Positions 44,529-55,885 are shown, numbered from the stretch's first letter. The stretch: 64,000 nt of DNA from Escarpia spicata (GCA_963995525.1 CAXEFP010000902.1:1054001-1118000), one strand, 5' to 3'. The notes: generated from the letters alone by a model not told the origin. Program-made: numbers and translations.

Positions 44529-44898
44529 TCACTCGTTTCAACGGCTTCGACCAAACCATCGAAATGTGGATTGTGTTGTCTTTGGTTCGACTTGACATAT
44601 CTTAAATTAGACCTACCAATGATGGATGACTGGATGATCATTACGTCGTATATTCAAGTGCTTCATTCACATGGTTACGAATGCTCGGGCTTAAACTTTT
44701 ATGTTGGGTGGGATGGGGCAAATTTAAATGCTTTCGTGACCATGACCATTCACAGAGAAGCCTGAAACTGGAGGCATAGATAAAGACAGCAGAAATAAAT
44801 CGGCAAAGAACAGCCTGGAAAACTGTTCTGAATCAGGATATAAATGCATTTGTTTAAATGCAAGGAGCATAGTAAACAAAAGAAGTGAACTAAACATT

Positions 44899-46647
44899 AT
44901 GGTAGAAGATATTGACCCTCACATAATAGGTATAACCGAATCGTGGGCCACCACTGATATATCAGATGCCGAATTGGGACTAACAGGATATGTAATGTTT
45001 AGGAAAGATAGAATAGGAAGAAAGGGAGGTGGAGTTATTTTATATATTAAAGAATCTATCCAGGCTTATGAAATAAAATTAGAAAGAGAAGCAGATTGCG
45101 GAGAAGCTGTTTGGTGTAACATAGTTACAGGAAACTCAACGTTAACAGTTGGGTTAGTTTATCGAAGTCCAAACATAAGCATAGAAGAGAATGAAAAAAT
45201 ACAAAACGCTATAAGGGAAGTAAGCAAACGGAACTGTATTATTATGGGGGACTTTAACCATGGGCATATACAATGGAAATCTCTACAGAGTATGGGGAGT
45301 GAGGACCACAAGTTTTTAGTTTTAGTACAAGATAGTTTCCTTTCTCAACATGTGCTAGAACCAACCAGGGGAGAGAATGTGTTAGACTTAGTTTTGTCCT
45401 CACAGAAAGAATTAGTTGACAATGTCAAGATATGTGAGCCACTAGGGAGTAGTGATCACAACCAGATACATTTTACCATCAAAGTAAAATCAGAAAGGAA
45501 TAGTAAAAAGAAGTATAGGAGAAATTTCCACAAAGGAAGGTATAAGGACATGAGGAAATATTTAGCAAAGATAGACTGGAATAACACACTGAAGAATAAG
45601 ACAGCAACCGAATGCTGGAATATCTTAAATAGTGAAATTAAGTGCATAGTCGATAAATTTGTACCTTTCAAAAAACAAGGGAAACGGTCTAAAAAGAAAC
45701 ACTTATCGAAAGAAGCCATTAGAAAAATTAAGTATAAACAAATGATGTGGAAGTCATATAGATGTACTGGAAATGATGAAGACTACAACATTTATAAAGA
45801 AGCACTTAATCAAGCTACAGCTGAAATTAGAAATTCAAAGAGAAGCCATGAAAAAAAATTAGCTAGTAATATAAAACATGACAGTAAGAGTTTTTATGCG
45901 TATATTCGAAGCAAACAGAAAGTTCAGGATAAGGTCGGTCCTCTAGAAGATAGTGCTGGAAATACAATATCAGAGGGATTCTTAATGGCAGAAGACCTGA
46001 ATGAGTATTTTAGTTCAGTGTTTACCAGGGAAGATATTAGTTCACTGCCAGTACCAGAGGCTAAGTTCAAGGGGGCAGATTCAGACTATTTAGGACAGTT
46101 AGTTGTAACCTCGGAAATGGTAGCTAAGAAAATAAGGGCTATGAAGGATAATAAATCACCTGGAGTGGACGGGATTCCGCCCAAACTACTATTGGAAATT
46201 GTAGAACAAATTAGCGCACTGCTTGCAACAGTTTTCAATTTGTCATTAGAAGAGGGAGTGGTTCCTTTAGAATGGAAAGAGGCAAACATTATACCGTTAT
46301 TTAAAAAAGGTTCGAGAAACAAGTCAGAGAACTATAGACCAGTGAGTTTAACATCAGTGATTTGCAAATTATTAGAAAGACTAATTAAAGATCACATGGT
46401 GGATTTTCTTGTTAAACATAACTTGATAAACCCATCTCAACATGGGTTTTTAAAAGCGAGGTCATGCTTAACAAATATGTTATGTTTTTTGGAAGACATC
46501 ACTAGGTGGGTAGATGAGGGATCACCAGTAGATATCATCTATTTAGATTTTCAAAAAGCTTTCGACAAAGTACCACATCAAAGATTACTCCTTAAGCTAA
46601 AGGCCCATGGCATAGGAAATGGTATAATAAACTGGATAGAAAAATGA
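44899..46647 (+). CDS. CR1 ORF2 first part: AP endonuclease and RT fingers/palm
   Basis: 582 codons open. Residues 1-210: endonuclease with IIGITESW (metal-site Glu), RKGGGVILYI, LVYRSPN, IIMGDFNH and SSDHNQIHF (catalytic His). Residues 210-400: basic linker. From about 405: RT with NKSPGVDGIPPKLL, EWKEANIIPLFKKGSRNKSE, NYRPVSLTS, SQHGFLKARSC and motif A YLDFQKAFDKVPHQR. It ends at WIEK then a stop, from a deletion near 46,645. The Met at 44,899 is internal; recognisable endonuclease text starts about 18 codons earlier. Pol of this type copies the element's RNA at a nicked target site. Confidence 0.88.
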   Translation: MVEDIDPHIIGITESWATTDISDAELGLTGYVMFRKDRIGRKGGGVILYIKESIQAYEIKLEREADCGEAVWCNIVTGNSTLTVGLVYRSPNISIEENEKIQNAIREVSKRNCIIMGDFNHGHIQWKSLQSMGSEDHKFLVLVQDSFLSQHVLEPTRGENVLDLVLSSQKELVDNVKICEPLGSSDHNQIHFTIKVKSERNSKKKYRRNFHKGRYKDMRKYLAKIDWNNTLKNKTATECWNILNSEIKCIVDKFVPFKKQGKRSKKKHLSKEAIRKIKYKQMMWKSYRCTGNDEDYNIYKEALNQATAEIRNSKRSHEKKLASNIKHDSKSFYAYIRSKQKVQDKVGPLEDSAGNTISEGFLMAEDLNEYFSSVFTREDISSLPVPEAKFKGADSDYLGQLVVTSEMVAKKIRAMKDNKSPGVDGIPPKLLLEIVEQISALLATVFNLSLEEGVVPLEWKEANIIPLFKKGSRNKSENYRPVSLTSVICKLLERLIKDHMVDFLVKHNLINPSQHGFLKARSCLTNMLCFLEDITRWVDEGSPVDIIYLDFQKAFDKVPHQRLLLKLKAHGIGNGIINWIEK

Positions 46648-46659
46648 CAGAAGACAACG

Positions 46660-47577
46660 TGTAGTAGTTGATGGGGAGGCTTCAAACTGGAAATCGGTAT
46701 TGAGTGGGGTACCACAGGGATCAGTACTAGGACCTATATTATTCTTAATATATATCAACGATTTGGACGATGATATAACAAGCAAGGTGTTAAAATTTGC
46801 GGATGATACAAAAGTGTTTAGAAGGATTAAAAGTGATGGAGACAGACAGCATTTACAAGATGATCTTGATAGGTTGATCAAATGGTCTGAAAAGTGGCAA
46901 ATGCTGTTCAATTTTGGGAAATGTAAATGCCTCCACACAGGTCATGGGAATGAAGAGGTAAAATATAAAATGGGGGGTACTGTTCTAAGTACTACTGTAA
47001 AAGAAAAGGACTTAGGGTTAACCATTAGTGCTGATATGAAGGTTTCAGAGCAGTGCGGATTGGATTAATTAGGCGAAATATAGCGTATAAGAAAAAAGAA
47101 TTCATAGTACCGCTGTACAAAACAATAGTGAGGCCTCATTTAGAATATTGTATACAAGCATGGAGGCCATATCGCAAGAAGGACATAGATATGCTAGAAA
47201 GAGTACAGAGGAGAGCGACTAAAATGATACAAAATCTGAGGGATCTTAGTTACGAAATACGCCTAAAAGAATGTGGTTTAACAACACTAGAGACCAGGAG
47301 ATTGAGAAGAGATCACATAGAAGTGTTTAAAATATTGAATGGTTATGAAAATATTGATAGAAACATTTTTTTCTCAGTTAAGAAAGATAGAAGGACCAGA
47401 GGACATGAAGCTACATTAGTAAAGGAGCAGTGTAGATTAGATATAAGAAAGTTCTCATTCTCACAAAGGACTGTAAATGAATGGAACAGATTATCTCCTG
47501 ATTGTGTTGGTGCTAGTAGCGTGAATATGTTTAAAAATAAAATCGACACACACCTTAAAAAGGCGGGATACATGTAG
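46660..47577 (+). pseudogene. CR1 ORF2 second part: RT palm, thumb and C-terminal domain, two frames
   Basis: Frame 1 to 47,068: SGVPQGSVLGPILFLIYIND (motif B), KFADDTKVFRR (motif C, FADD), WQMLFNFGKCKCLHTG and KEKDLGLTISADMKVSEQCG. Frame 2, 47,053-47,577: IGLIRRNIAYKKKE, RPHLEYCIQAWRPY, RVQRRATKMI, LETRRLRRDHIEVFKILNGY, RTVNEWNRLS and MFKNKIDTHLKKAGYM. The two overlap because of a deletion near 47,055. Apart from these lesions all catalytic motifs are intact. Confidence 0.87.
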
Positions 47578-47961
47578 ATAAAAAGTATTGGACTCTCGAT
47601 AAGCCAAAAGGCTTCCTTGTCCAACTGCCACCCAGAGTAATTTTCTGGTTGGCAATCTTGTTAAATCTTGTTAAATGTTGGTAGCACACACACATCGTAT
47701 GCCCTACTCACATGCCCAGCATCGTATCGGATCAGACATAAATATGTAGTCAATTGGGTGGGGTTGCAGAATGTGACATCGAATGGGGGTAACATTTCCG
47801 TTATATTTATTATAATATTGATCCGATATCCAACCAAAGAAATCAAGTTGTCTTCTTTATAATGTGTAACAAATAACAGATAAAATTATGAGACTCGGCA
47901 CATTTTAATTATGTCACAATCACACGCGATTACGCTGTTAGGTGTAACTCTCAGTTGCCCA

Positions 47962-48006
47962 AGTGATCAGTCCCCATCGTCACCGGTGACGATGGGACTG
48001 ATCACT
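47962..48006. repeat. 45-bp near-perfect palindrome
   Basis: Left arm AGTGATCAGTCC(C)CATCGT with CACC, right arm its complement GGTGACGATGGGACTGATCACT, meeting at CACCGGTG without a loop. Only one extra C in the left arm breaks symmetry. It lies just downstream of a CR1 copy. Confidence 0.9.
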
Positions 48007-50125
48007 CATGACCCTTTTTTCTGGTCACGCCTTTTGTCAATAATCCGTCAAAAAAGCATGTTCATACCCGATTTATAGGTAATATTATTAGGTATACCCC
48101 ATTGGCTAAAAGGTCTTTTCAAACTGTCCGCATGAGGTCAGTACTCTAGTAGCTCTGCGATGATGTTTTGCCGTTGACGCGATAATACAGACACCGTGAG
48201 GTGGCGCCACCGTTTGTTGGGTAAATTTCACGTCGCATTCTTGCGAGGAATTGGTCACAAATAACACTGGATATCTGGAATAGTGTTTATTGACATCGGA
48301 AATCTGCTATGCCTGTCAAGTAAGTAATACAATATACGTCAACCAGTTTAGAAACTACACGTGAAATATAACTAATTAATGTAGTATTCGTGAAACAAAA
48401 TCACACAACATGCCTATTAGAATAACAAGTTGACAACTCACAGCCCACGGCCACGGGGATCCGATGTGGCGGGCCCAGATTACGCTTTGTCCAGTTTCTC
48501 CGCCTACACTCGGCACGCGACGGTAGCGGGCCCATAGCAGCCCTCTAAGTTATTTTTTTGGTCTAGGGGCCAACTGGCTCCTATCTACATTTTTTAGGAG
48601 CCAAATTAAAAAGGTAGGAGCGAAGTAATTGTGTGCGTATGTATGCAACTGTGTTTTCAATACCAATTTAATCCAAATTAAACACAGATGTCCGTTTGAA
48701 ATATAAATAAATTTAAAACATGTATGAATATGTGGCCAGATACTAACTTTATGCATTATAACATGGTACACTGGCAAATTAATAACATTCATGTGGAATC
48801 CCTGAAATTACCAATAATTAACAGTAAATATACGTGATGCATGTATACCCGTAGGTACACTGATTTTCTGTTTCAAAATTCTGTTTCAGAAAAATACAAT
48901 GTCAAATAATGCATTTTCCAAGTCAAATGATGCTATTCCTGTTTAAGGTGGAAAAGAAGCCCATTTATGTTCAGAAAAGTTATATTTTATTTCAAAGTTA
49001 ACTTTGAGAAATAATACATTCTGTCAAATATTTAAAATATCACAATGTTATGATCTATGCATCTGAATAATACTGTTTTACTGTGTGGTTAACTTTTCTA
49101 ACAACATTTATTTGTGCAATATTTGCAACACAGTAACAATCGTACATAATCAATTTACATAATAATATAATTCCTCTCACACAATAACATAAATGAATGG
49201 TTGTTTCTAATGCAGCAGTGCTTAATATATAAGTCAACAAATATAAATTACACAAGCAGTCATATAATATGAATGTATAAATCACTTATGCTGTTTCACT
49301 AAAAACATTTCGGTACTCAAGTACTCGAGTACATTATTGAAGTACTCGTATTCATAAAACTTATGGATCATGGACTCGTACTCATTGTACACAGATTTTA
49401 CGAGTACATCTGAGTACTTAAGGAAAATATATTATTTGTAGTTGTAAAATGAAACTTTCCTGAAATATTTAAATGTTCAACTATTGTTTAAATACTGTGT
49501 TATTTCTGATAGAATACCACCTTACCATCCCTACACATAGTACACCCTCATTCTCTGACAACCATGACTATGATACCCAAACATGGCAACAGACAGAATC
49601 TTTTTCCAGTCAGAAACACCCTGTTAAGCAAACAATAATTGTAGGCTATCTGTTCAGGCCGTCAACCTGTTTGTTTAACTAAGCTACCAGGATGTCCATA
49701 AAGAGCCAGTTAGCAGTTAACCCACCAGTTAGACAGGAAATACCTTTGATGTAGTCAGGAGGGTAGCCAGAAGTTTTGGTAAAGGATTAAAGGATACTTT
49801 GGCCATGGACAGTTGGGCAACAGACATTTTGGTAATGAGACATTTCGGTAATTGGACATTTCAGTAATCGGACATTTGGGTAAAACTATTCAGAATAATC
49901 AGAATTAATGGTCATTTTTAAAGATCTGGTAACCACACATTTGGTAATAGGACGTTTCAGTAAGACCAACAAAATTAATAATCTTTACAGTGTGTACCTC
50001 TTTATACAAAACTATTTAGGAAACTTAGTGGCTAATAACAGTTGTTTAATGTGAATGAATGTGAACTACGGTTGTATTAAGTAAACATTTATTCAATCCA
50101 AAGTAACAGAAATATTCAGTATAAA

Positions 50126-50164
50126 ACTTCTGATGCTGCATGTGTAATATGCAGCATCAGAAGT
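50126..50164. repeat. Perfect 16-bp inverted repeat with 7-nt loop
   Basis: ACTTCTGATGCTGCAT at 50,126-50,141 and its exact complement at 50,149-50,164, loop GTGTAAT. No T-run follows and no transcript is implied. Confidence 0.85.
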
Positions 50165-51667
50165 CCACCAAGGTTTACTGTCCAGCAGTGTTTTTACGGC
50201 TAATGGCGATTATGCCTCTTGGCTGACAGTGCTAACTGCTAAGAACAAGAACTGCCAGTCTTCCTCTGTAGATGTAAGGTGGCTCAAGTGAGACTGCCTC
50301 CTACACTAGTATAATCCGGTGCCTGCAGCCTGACTAAAAAGTCCAAAGGGGATTTTGAGCCTGTTATATGGACATGTGCTAACTCTCTCTAAAACCAGTA
50401 ATCTACGATCAGAAAATGTAAATTACAAACTTATAATATCAAAAAAAATCAATCAACTGCCATTGCATATTCACTTGTGCTGAGTTATATAAATTAGATT
50501 AATTAATAAAATGTAAAATGTGTTAATATTTAATTTTTTTAATGTATTTGTACTTTTACTCGTACTCGTGAGAATGTACTTGTACTCATACTCAGCAATG
50601 TATTCGTACTCATCCATCTTCATAGTACTCATACTCATGAAAATGTACTCAGCCCCAGGTCTGGTCTCTTGAGTGTTATGCTATCTTACAGTTCATGCAA
50701 TCAGCAAACTAAGTCCTAATCATAAAAACATAAATTATTACTAAATATATCATCAAAGTGTGAGAGGAATTGCAAAATATAAATCCTACAATGCATATGG
50801 CACATGCAAATCGGTGCATATGATTGGAGGAGAAGACAAGGTGGCGTCAGATTTTCAGACAGAGGTACCAAAAAACGGACCTTGTGCACGTTTGTGCAAC
50901 CAGACAATATGTCAAAACTAGAATCATGTTATCCCAGACGTAGTTCTTTTTCCTTCGGCATATATATGCCATAGATATGTAGAACAGCCTGGATTTGAAG
51001 CTGTGCACAGTCAAACCTCTCTTTGTGGTCAATTCAGTATGTTATGGTATGGGTCCGAGTTCCTGTTGATATATGTTATTCATGGCAGAGTAGAGATTGT
51101 TCCTCAGCAGATGGGTGCCTAGTTCGGGATGTATGTGTTGCTTCAGCACTGTGTCACTTTTGTGAAGATTTGCAGTATTCGGCGAATCTATTTGGGGTAA
51201 GACCACATTAAGGATTCGTCCGCCATTACCCACCGACAGAGTTCCCAATAGAAATGGCATTATGCAGGTTGTGTGAATTTCTGAGAGTTCTTGTATAGTG
51301 TTGATTGAGTAGAAATTATGTTTTTCTGCAGCGTGGTACCAGAGCTGTCAAATTATGACAGTTGTCAAATTGTGCTTTTCTGTGTATAGACACAGGTGTC
51401 ATTTGGCTGTATGATGTCATTAGGGCAAATCATTGTCTGGTTCTAGCAGAAATGAAGGGGTGTCTGGTTTGAAAGTGGTTTATGGAAAATTGAGGTATGA
51501 GAATTTTTACGAATTTTGCACAGCATGTGTATGAATAGAGAGTAAATATGGTGTAGAAATTTAAAGAAAACAGTTGGTTAAAATTTACAGGAAATGAAGG
51601 AATGGCCACCTATGGGGAAATCTAATGTGGTCTCACCCCTGTATTGTCCACTTTTGGGGTAGACAGT

Positions 51668-51803
51668 TCAAACAATTTTCAAAGAACTATTGAATCCAAG
51701 CATCTGTTACACTGTCCCAGTGTCCCAGGCAGTCTTTCACCAAGACAGATGTAGGCTAACTGGTGAAAAGTTTCAATGGACCATGTTTGTGCGGTGCAAC
51801 AAG
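51668..51803 (+). repeat. Repeat R2, copy 1
   Basis: Shares GAACTATTGAATCCAAGCAT, CAGATGTAGGCTAACTGGTG and CAATGGACCATGTTTGTGCG (small changes) with the inverted sequence at 54,184-54,312, which is inside the hAT-like element. This copy has a short duplication (GTCCCAGTGTCCCAG). Confidence 0.8.
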
Positions 51804-52009
51804 AAATGACTGAAATGGTGAAATGGTGAAAAATACCCTTTATTTCACTATATCGGCCATAGTTATGGAGATACTCACATAAAAATTGGGTTCCCTTGAC
51901 ACCTTTCACCGAGACGGTTGCCATAAACACCATTACAATACCGTGCTGTATATTTTTTTAATGACTATATCAGACAAAATGTTTTTGAACGTTTCGTGAT
52001 AACTGACCA

Positions 52010-52017
52010 TATACATA

Positions 52018-52060
<43 letters not shown>

Positions 52061-52061
52061 G

Positions 52062-52092
<31 letters not shown>

Positions 52093-52093
52093 C
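52010..52093. repeat. AT/AC microsatellite
   Basis: Alternating AT runs with TACATA interruptions, ending about 25 bp before the acceptor of the laminin IV exon. Confidence 0.92.
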
Positions 52094-52117
52094 ATATCAT
52101 TGTCTGTCTGTCCCCAG

Positions 52118-52224
52118 GATTCAAGACGTGTCTCTTGACATTGCTGAGAACCGTGACACAGGCCGAGGCAGGGCATTTGGTGCGGAACAGTGCAACTGCC
52201 CCCTTGGCTATCGAGGATTGTCGT
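52118..52224 (+). CDS. Exon for end of laminin IV domain and start of laminin EGF; perlecan-like
   Basis: 107 bp between TGTCCCCAG and GTGAGC; one base completes the incoming codon (phase 2 in), phase 1 out. Codes IQDVSLDIAENRDTGRGRAF then GAEQCNCPLGYRGLS(C). The pattern V-S-L-D-x-A ... E-Q-C-x-C-P-x-G-Y-x-G-x-S-C is the junction between a laminin IV (domain B) module and the following laminin-type EGF in perlecan and laminin alpha chains. These are secreted basement-membrane proteins. Its end phase fits laminin G exon A downstream: T plus GT gives the Cys. No other laminin IV exon was recognised upstream, so it is isolated in this window. Confidence 0.72.
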
Positions 52225-52857
52225 GTGAGCTGAGTCGCCCCTTCGAGTCTGTTATATAAGTGTACAAATTCCTGTTTTCTCACTTCTCTTATAAATATAA
52301 AGATTATACAGATACAGCATTGCCATGATCAACATAAAATATATGTCAATTTAGAATGTGTGTTCGTGTTAAAACATACAGTCACATCAAATATGTATTA
52401 TACTGTCATATGAACAATTGTCTAAAAGTTAATTATCCATTAACATTGCTAGGCTGAGCTATAAAATTAACACGTAAAAGAAGAATAAATCACATGTGGC
52501 AAAATTACATTCCATTAATTTCAGTCGCTCAGGCTTATATTTATTCCCTGATAATGCAATATAAATGCAGCCACGGCGTGGGGGAAGAAACTGTCTCTGA
52601 AGCGATTTGTGTTAGCTCGGATATATCTGAATTACCTGCCTGAAGAAAGGTATTCGAACAGATGGTAAACAGCGTGTGTTGGATCAGTGATAATTTTGTG
52701 AGCTCTCGTCTTTGATCTCTCACTGAGTCGTGGCATCTTTTTGTGTATAATTTAGTTTGTTCACTTTCTTGCCTCTTGCAATGTTTTTACGTTTTCACTT
52801 AATGTGGTACAGTCACAATATTAATTTTCTGTGCAATTGTTTCATAATGTAATGATG
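52225..52857. other. No gene seen
   Basis: AT-rich, probably intronic. The 52,541-52,723 ORF has no recognisable feature. Confidence 0.5.
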
Positions 52858-53827
52858 ATAACAAGATTCAACAAGATTGCCATCCAGAAAATTAACTCTA
52901 GATGTCAGGTGGACAAGGAAGCCTTTTAGCTTATCGAGAGTCCAGTACTTTTTATCTATGTGTATTCCGCCCTTTTGTGCCAATTTTTTTTTTAAACATT
53001 CACGCTACTAGCACCAACACAATCAGGAGATAATCTGTTCCATTCATTTACAGTCCTTTGTGACAATGAGAACTTTCTTATATCTAATCTACACTGTTCC
53101 TTTACTAATGTAACTTGATGTCCTCTGGTTCTTCTATCTTTCTTAACTGAGAAAAACCATTTCTATTAATATTTTCATAACCATTCAATATTTTAAACAC
53201 TTCTATCTGATCTCCTCTCAATCTCCTGGTCTCTAGTGTTGTTAAACCACATTTTTAGGCGTATTTCGTAACTAAGATGCCTCAGATTTTGTATAATTTT
53301 AGTTACTCTCCTCTATACTCTTTCTAGCATATCTATGTCCTTCCTGCGATATGGCCTCCACGCTTGAATACAATATTCTAAATGAGACCTAACTATTGTT
53401 TTGTACAGCAGTATTATTAGCTCTTTTTTCATATACGTTATGTTTCGCCTAATTAATCCAAGGATTTTATTTCTCTTTGAAGCAGCCATACCGCACTGCT
53501 CTGAAACCTTCATATCAGAACTAATGGTTAACCCTAAGTCCTTTTCTTTTGCAGTAGTACTTAGTACAGAACCACCCACTGTATATTGTACATCTTCGTC
53601 CCATGTCCTGTGTGGAGGAGGCATTTACATTTCCCAAAATTGAACAACATTTGCCATTTGTTAGACCATTTCATCAACCTGTCAAGATCATCTTGTAAAT
53701 GCTGTCTATCTCCATCACATTTATTGCTTCTAAACAATTTTGAATCATCCACAAATTTCAATACATTGCTTGCTATATAATCATCTAAATCATTGATATA
53801 TATATTAAGAATAATATACGTCCCAGT
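52858..53827 (-). mobile_element. CR1 3' fragment, RT palm to 3' tail
   Basis: The 3' tail (GATAACAAGATTCAACAAGATTGCC region) is at 52,858. The minus strand carries the C-terminal region (FLRRNI-like text, RSHLEYCIQAWRPYRRKD), KEKDLGLTISSDMKVSEQCG, FNFGKCKC, WSNKWQMLF, LQDDLDRLMKW and INDLDDYIASNVLKF. Truncated at 53,827 by the hAT-like element. Frameshifts are present. Confidence 0.87.
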
Positions 53828-54576
53828 CAGGGATGGGTCAAATACATGCACAATGTACTTGAATACAAGTACAAATACTTACAATTTTGCCAAGTACAAC
53901 TACTCATCTAAAAAATATAGGCACGTACAAGTACTTTGTGAAAAACTCAAGTACAAATACCAAGTACTTTGACAATTTTAGTCAAGTACATTGACAATTT
54001 TAGTCAAGTACAGTCAAGTACATTGAACGCTACGTTGTTTCATAATGGTGAAAATCAAAGCTGTGAAAACACAAAAGCAGTATTATGCATTTAATCATTA
54101 TTTATTTAAGTCATCAATGCATAAAACACGGGAATTTCGCATCAACTATTGAGATGTTCAGCACTCAACAGTCATTTGTTGTTGCATCGCACAAACATGA
54201 TCCATTGAAACTTTTCACCAGTTAGCCTACATCTGTCTTGGCGAAAGACTTTGCCTGGGACAGTGTAACAGATGCTTGGATTCAATAGTTCTTTGAAAAT
54301 TGTTTGAACTGTGTTATGAAGCTTTGTACAAAATAAGAATAAATAAACAGTAATTTTCACTGTAGCCATTTTTTTCAATCCTTCTGATAGACCCAACTAC
54401 TTAGCACAAATGTAAAAAAGTACTTGTAAAAAGTACTTGCCAAGTCCAAGTACTTTGATGGTTAAGTACAAGTCCAAATCCAAGTACTGCACTCAGCAAA
54501 ATGACAAGTACCAGTCCAAGTACAGTACTTGTTGTACTTAAGTACACAAGTACTCAAGTACTTGAACCCATCCCTG
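53828..54576. mobile_element. hAT-like non-autonomous element with AAGTAC-rich ends
   Basis: Begins CAGGGATGGGTCAAATAC and ends in the inverse, GTACTTGAACCCATCCCTG. The CAGGGATGGGT terminal inverted repeat is typical of hAT elements. Both subterminal regions are crowded with AAGTAC/GTACTT hexamers, as expected for transposase-binding subterminal repeats. The interior (54,040-54,400) has no transposase and carries repeat R2. A clear 8-bp target duplication was not seen (GTCCCAGT on the left, ATTAGTTG on the right), so one edge may be altered. Confidence 0.72.
54184..54312 (-). repeat. Repeat R2, copy 2 (inverted, inside the hAT-like element)
   Basis: Reverse complement of 51,668-51,803 with few mismatches and without the 8-bp duplication of that copy. 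Confidence 0.8.
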
Positions 54577-55790
54577 ATTAGTTGTATATTTTGTTAATAT
54601 ATCCATTTTTGCTTTTTTATAACCATTGAAGGCAGCAAGACTTCAGTGTTGTTGTAGTACAAAGCTGTGTTTGCAAATAAATACATAATGGATGTAATAA
54701 TGTTTTGAAAATGTTACCTTCTACAGTGTTCTACAAAGTGACATCTTTAATTAAAAGAATCAAACAGTTTGCTCACTCAGTGCACATACTAAATGTGAGA
54801 AATGTTTAAAATTATGTGCAAAGCAACTTTCTACTCTGCTTTTCAAGCTCTGCTATAGCAGAATCCAGTTCTTATCGTGCAAGTTAACATGTCCACATTC
54901 TTGCCGTTGTGCTTTGTACCTGCATTCTTGGAGATGACGAATACTGACAAATACTTCCCACATAAGTTCTTATGTTGTTGGAGTGGTGGAACTGGTGATT
55001 TCAACAATTGCTGTGACAAATTAACCTGCACACGGAGAGACATTTTGTGTTCATAAACAGTTCCTAGGGAAAGAACATTCCTACATTAGCCACATTTCAT
55101 ATGCATTAGTTGAAATGTCAGTAGTTACAATAGCCAGGGCAGCTAATGTTTTTTTATTGATGTTTTCAAGTAATATGACACTTGTTGTATATGGGGAAGT
55201 AGAGGAGAAGAAGGTAGGGAAAATGGATGCGATTTCTCAGCATCCAGAATTTCTCCTTGAATCTTTTATCATAAAGCCATATAAATCGGTTAATCATACG
55301 TGAATAACAGCTGGTGATGATTGGCTGTAATGTTTATAAATGTTGTAATCTATTTTATCTTACATTGTGGACATAAAATAAGTTTTTTCTCTCTTTGAGA
55401 TGATTAGAATAAATCCTTGTTGAAATGCCAGGTTTGCTCTAAATAAAATCTATCCATGTTTGTTGTACTTGTCCACACATGTGGTTAATTACCCTTATTC
55501 CTGGTGTACTGCTGGAGTCAACAACATGGATTCTAGGCAGCTTCACAGTATGGGCCTTTATATGCGTCTTCTACCTATTTGTTTATTTGTGTCGCATTTG
55601 CAGGAATCTTTTATTTCCACACACAGCTGCTTTAATGGTCAAACCCATTGGTCTAGATGTACCTGCTTTTGTTCCTTCCTTGTAAACACTACTTGTGTAC
55701 TCTACTTGTGTACACAACTTGTGTACACTACTTTTGTACCCTGGCTTTACAGCTTCAGCCACTGCTTTTGCCTCTGATCAGCTATAAATC
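54577..55790. other. No gene seen
   Basis: AT-rich. The ORFs at 55,115-55,303 and 55,460-55,777 have no splice context or motif. 55,685-55,740 has a short run of TACTTGTGTAC-like repeats. Confidence 0.5.
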
Positions 55791-55885
55791 AACCTACTTG
55801 ACTTAAAGTCAAGTCAACAAGTAGAGGGAGAATAGAAACAGTAAGTAAGTAAGTTATAAGGCCTTTTGATTATTTATCTTTGCAG

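Larger units (their letters stand above)
42641..44764. other. No gene seen; simple repeats and a short interspersed repeat
   Basis: Near 42,785-42,845 is a stretch with TTATATAGCGC and CTCAAAGCGCTTTACA, a motif I recall from dispersed repeats of marine animals. 43,497-43,700 and 44,130-44,225 are GT/GC-rich alternating purine-pyrimidine tracts. 44,493-44,526 is an AT tract. 43,770-44,110 is unusually rich in CpG for this window. ORFs here read as simple Val/Cys or His/Thr repeats. Confidence 0.6.
44765..47672 (+). mobile_element. CR1 LINE, best preserved copy, 5' truncated
   Basis: Plus strand, from the start of the endonuclease (KCICLNARSIVNKRSEL near 44,845) to the 3' end with the tail AATCTTGTTAAATCTTGTTAA at about 47,655-47,672. 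That 10-bp tail motif is also found, inverted, at the 3' ends of the fragments at 28,040 and 52,860. Two small deletions break the ORF: about 8 bp at 46,645 and about 28 bp at 47,055, each inferred from the other copies. Everything else is colinear, so this copy is fairly young. Confidence 0.9.
47673..52009. other. No gene supported; AT-rich with scattered repeats
   Basis: Holds a 45-bp palindrome (47,962-48,006), a CpG-richer patch at 47,950-48,540, GTACTC-rich clusters at 49,300-49,430 and 50,550-50,650, a degenerate repeat of about 17 bp (GGACATTTCGGTAAT-like) at 49,820-49,965, a hairpin at 50,126-50,164, and a repeat at 51,668-51,803 shared with 54,184-54,312. No RAD50 or laminin-type coding sequence could be read here. 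Confidence 0.5.
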
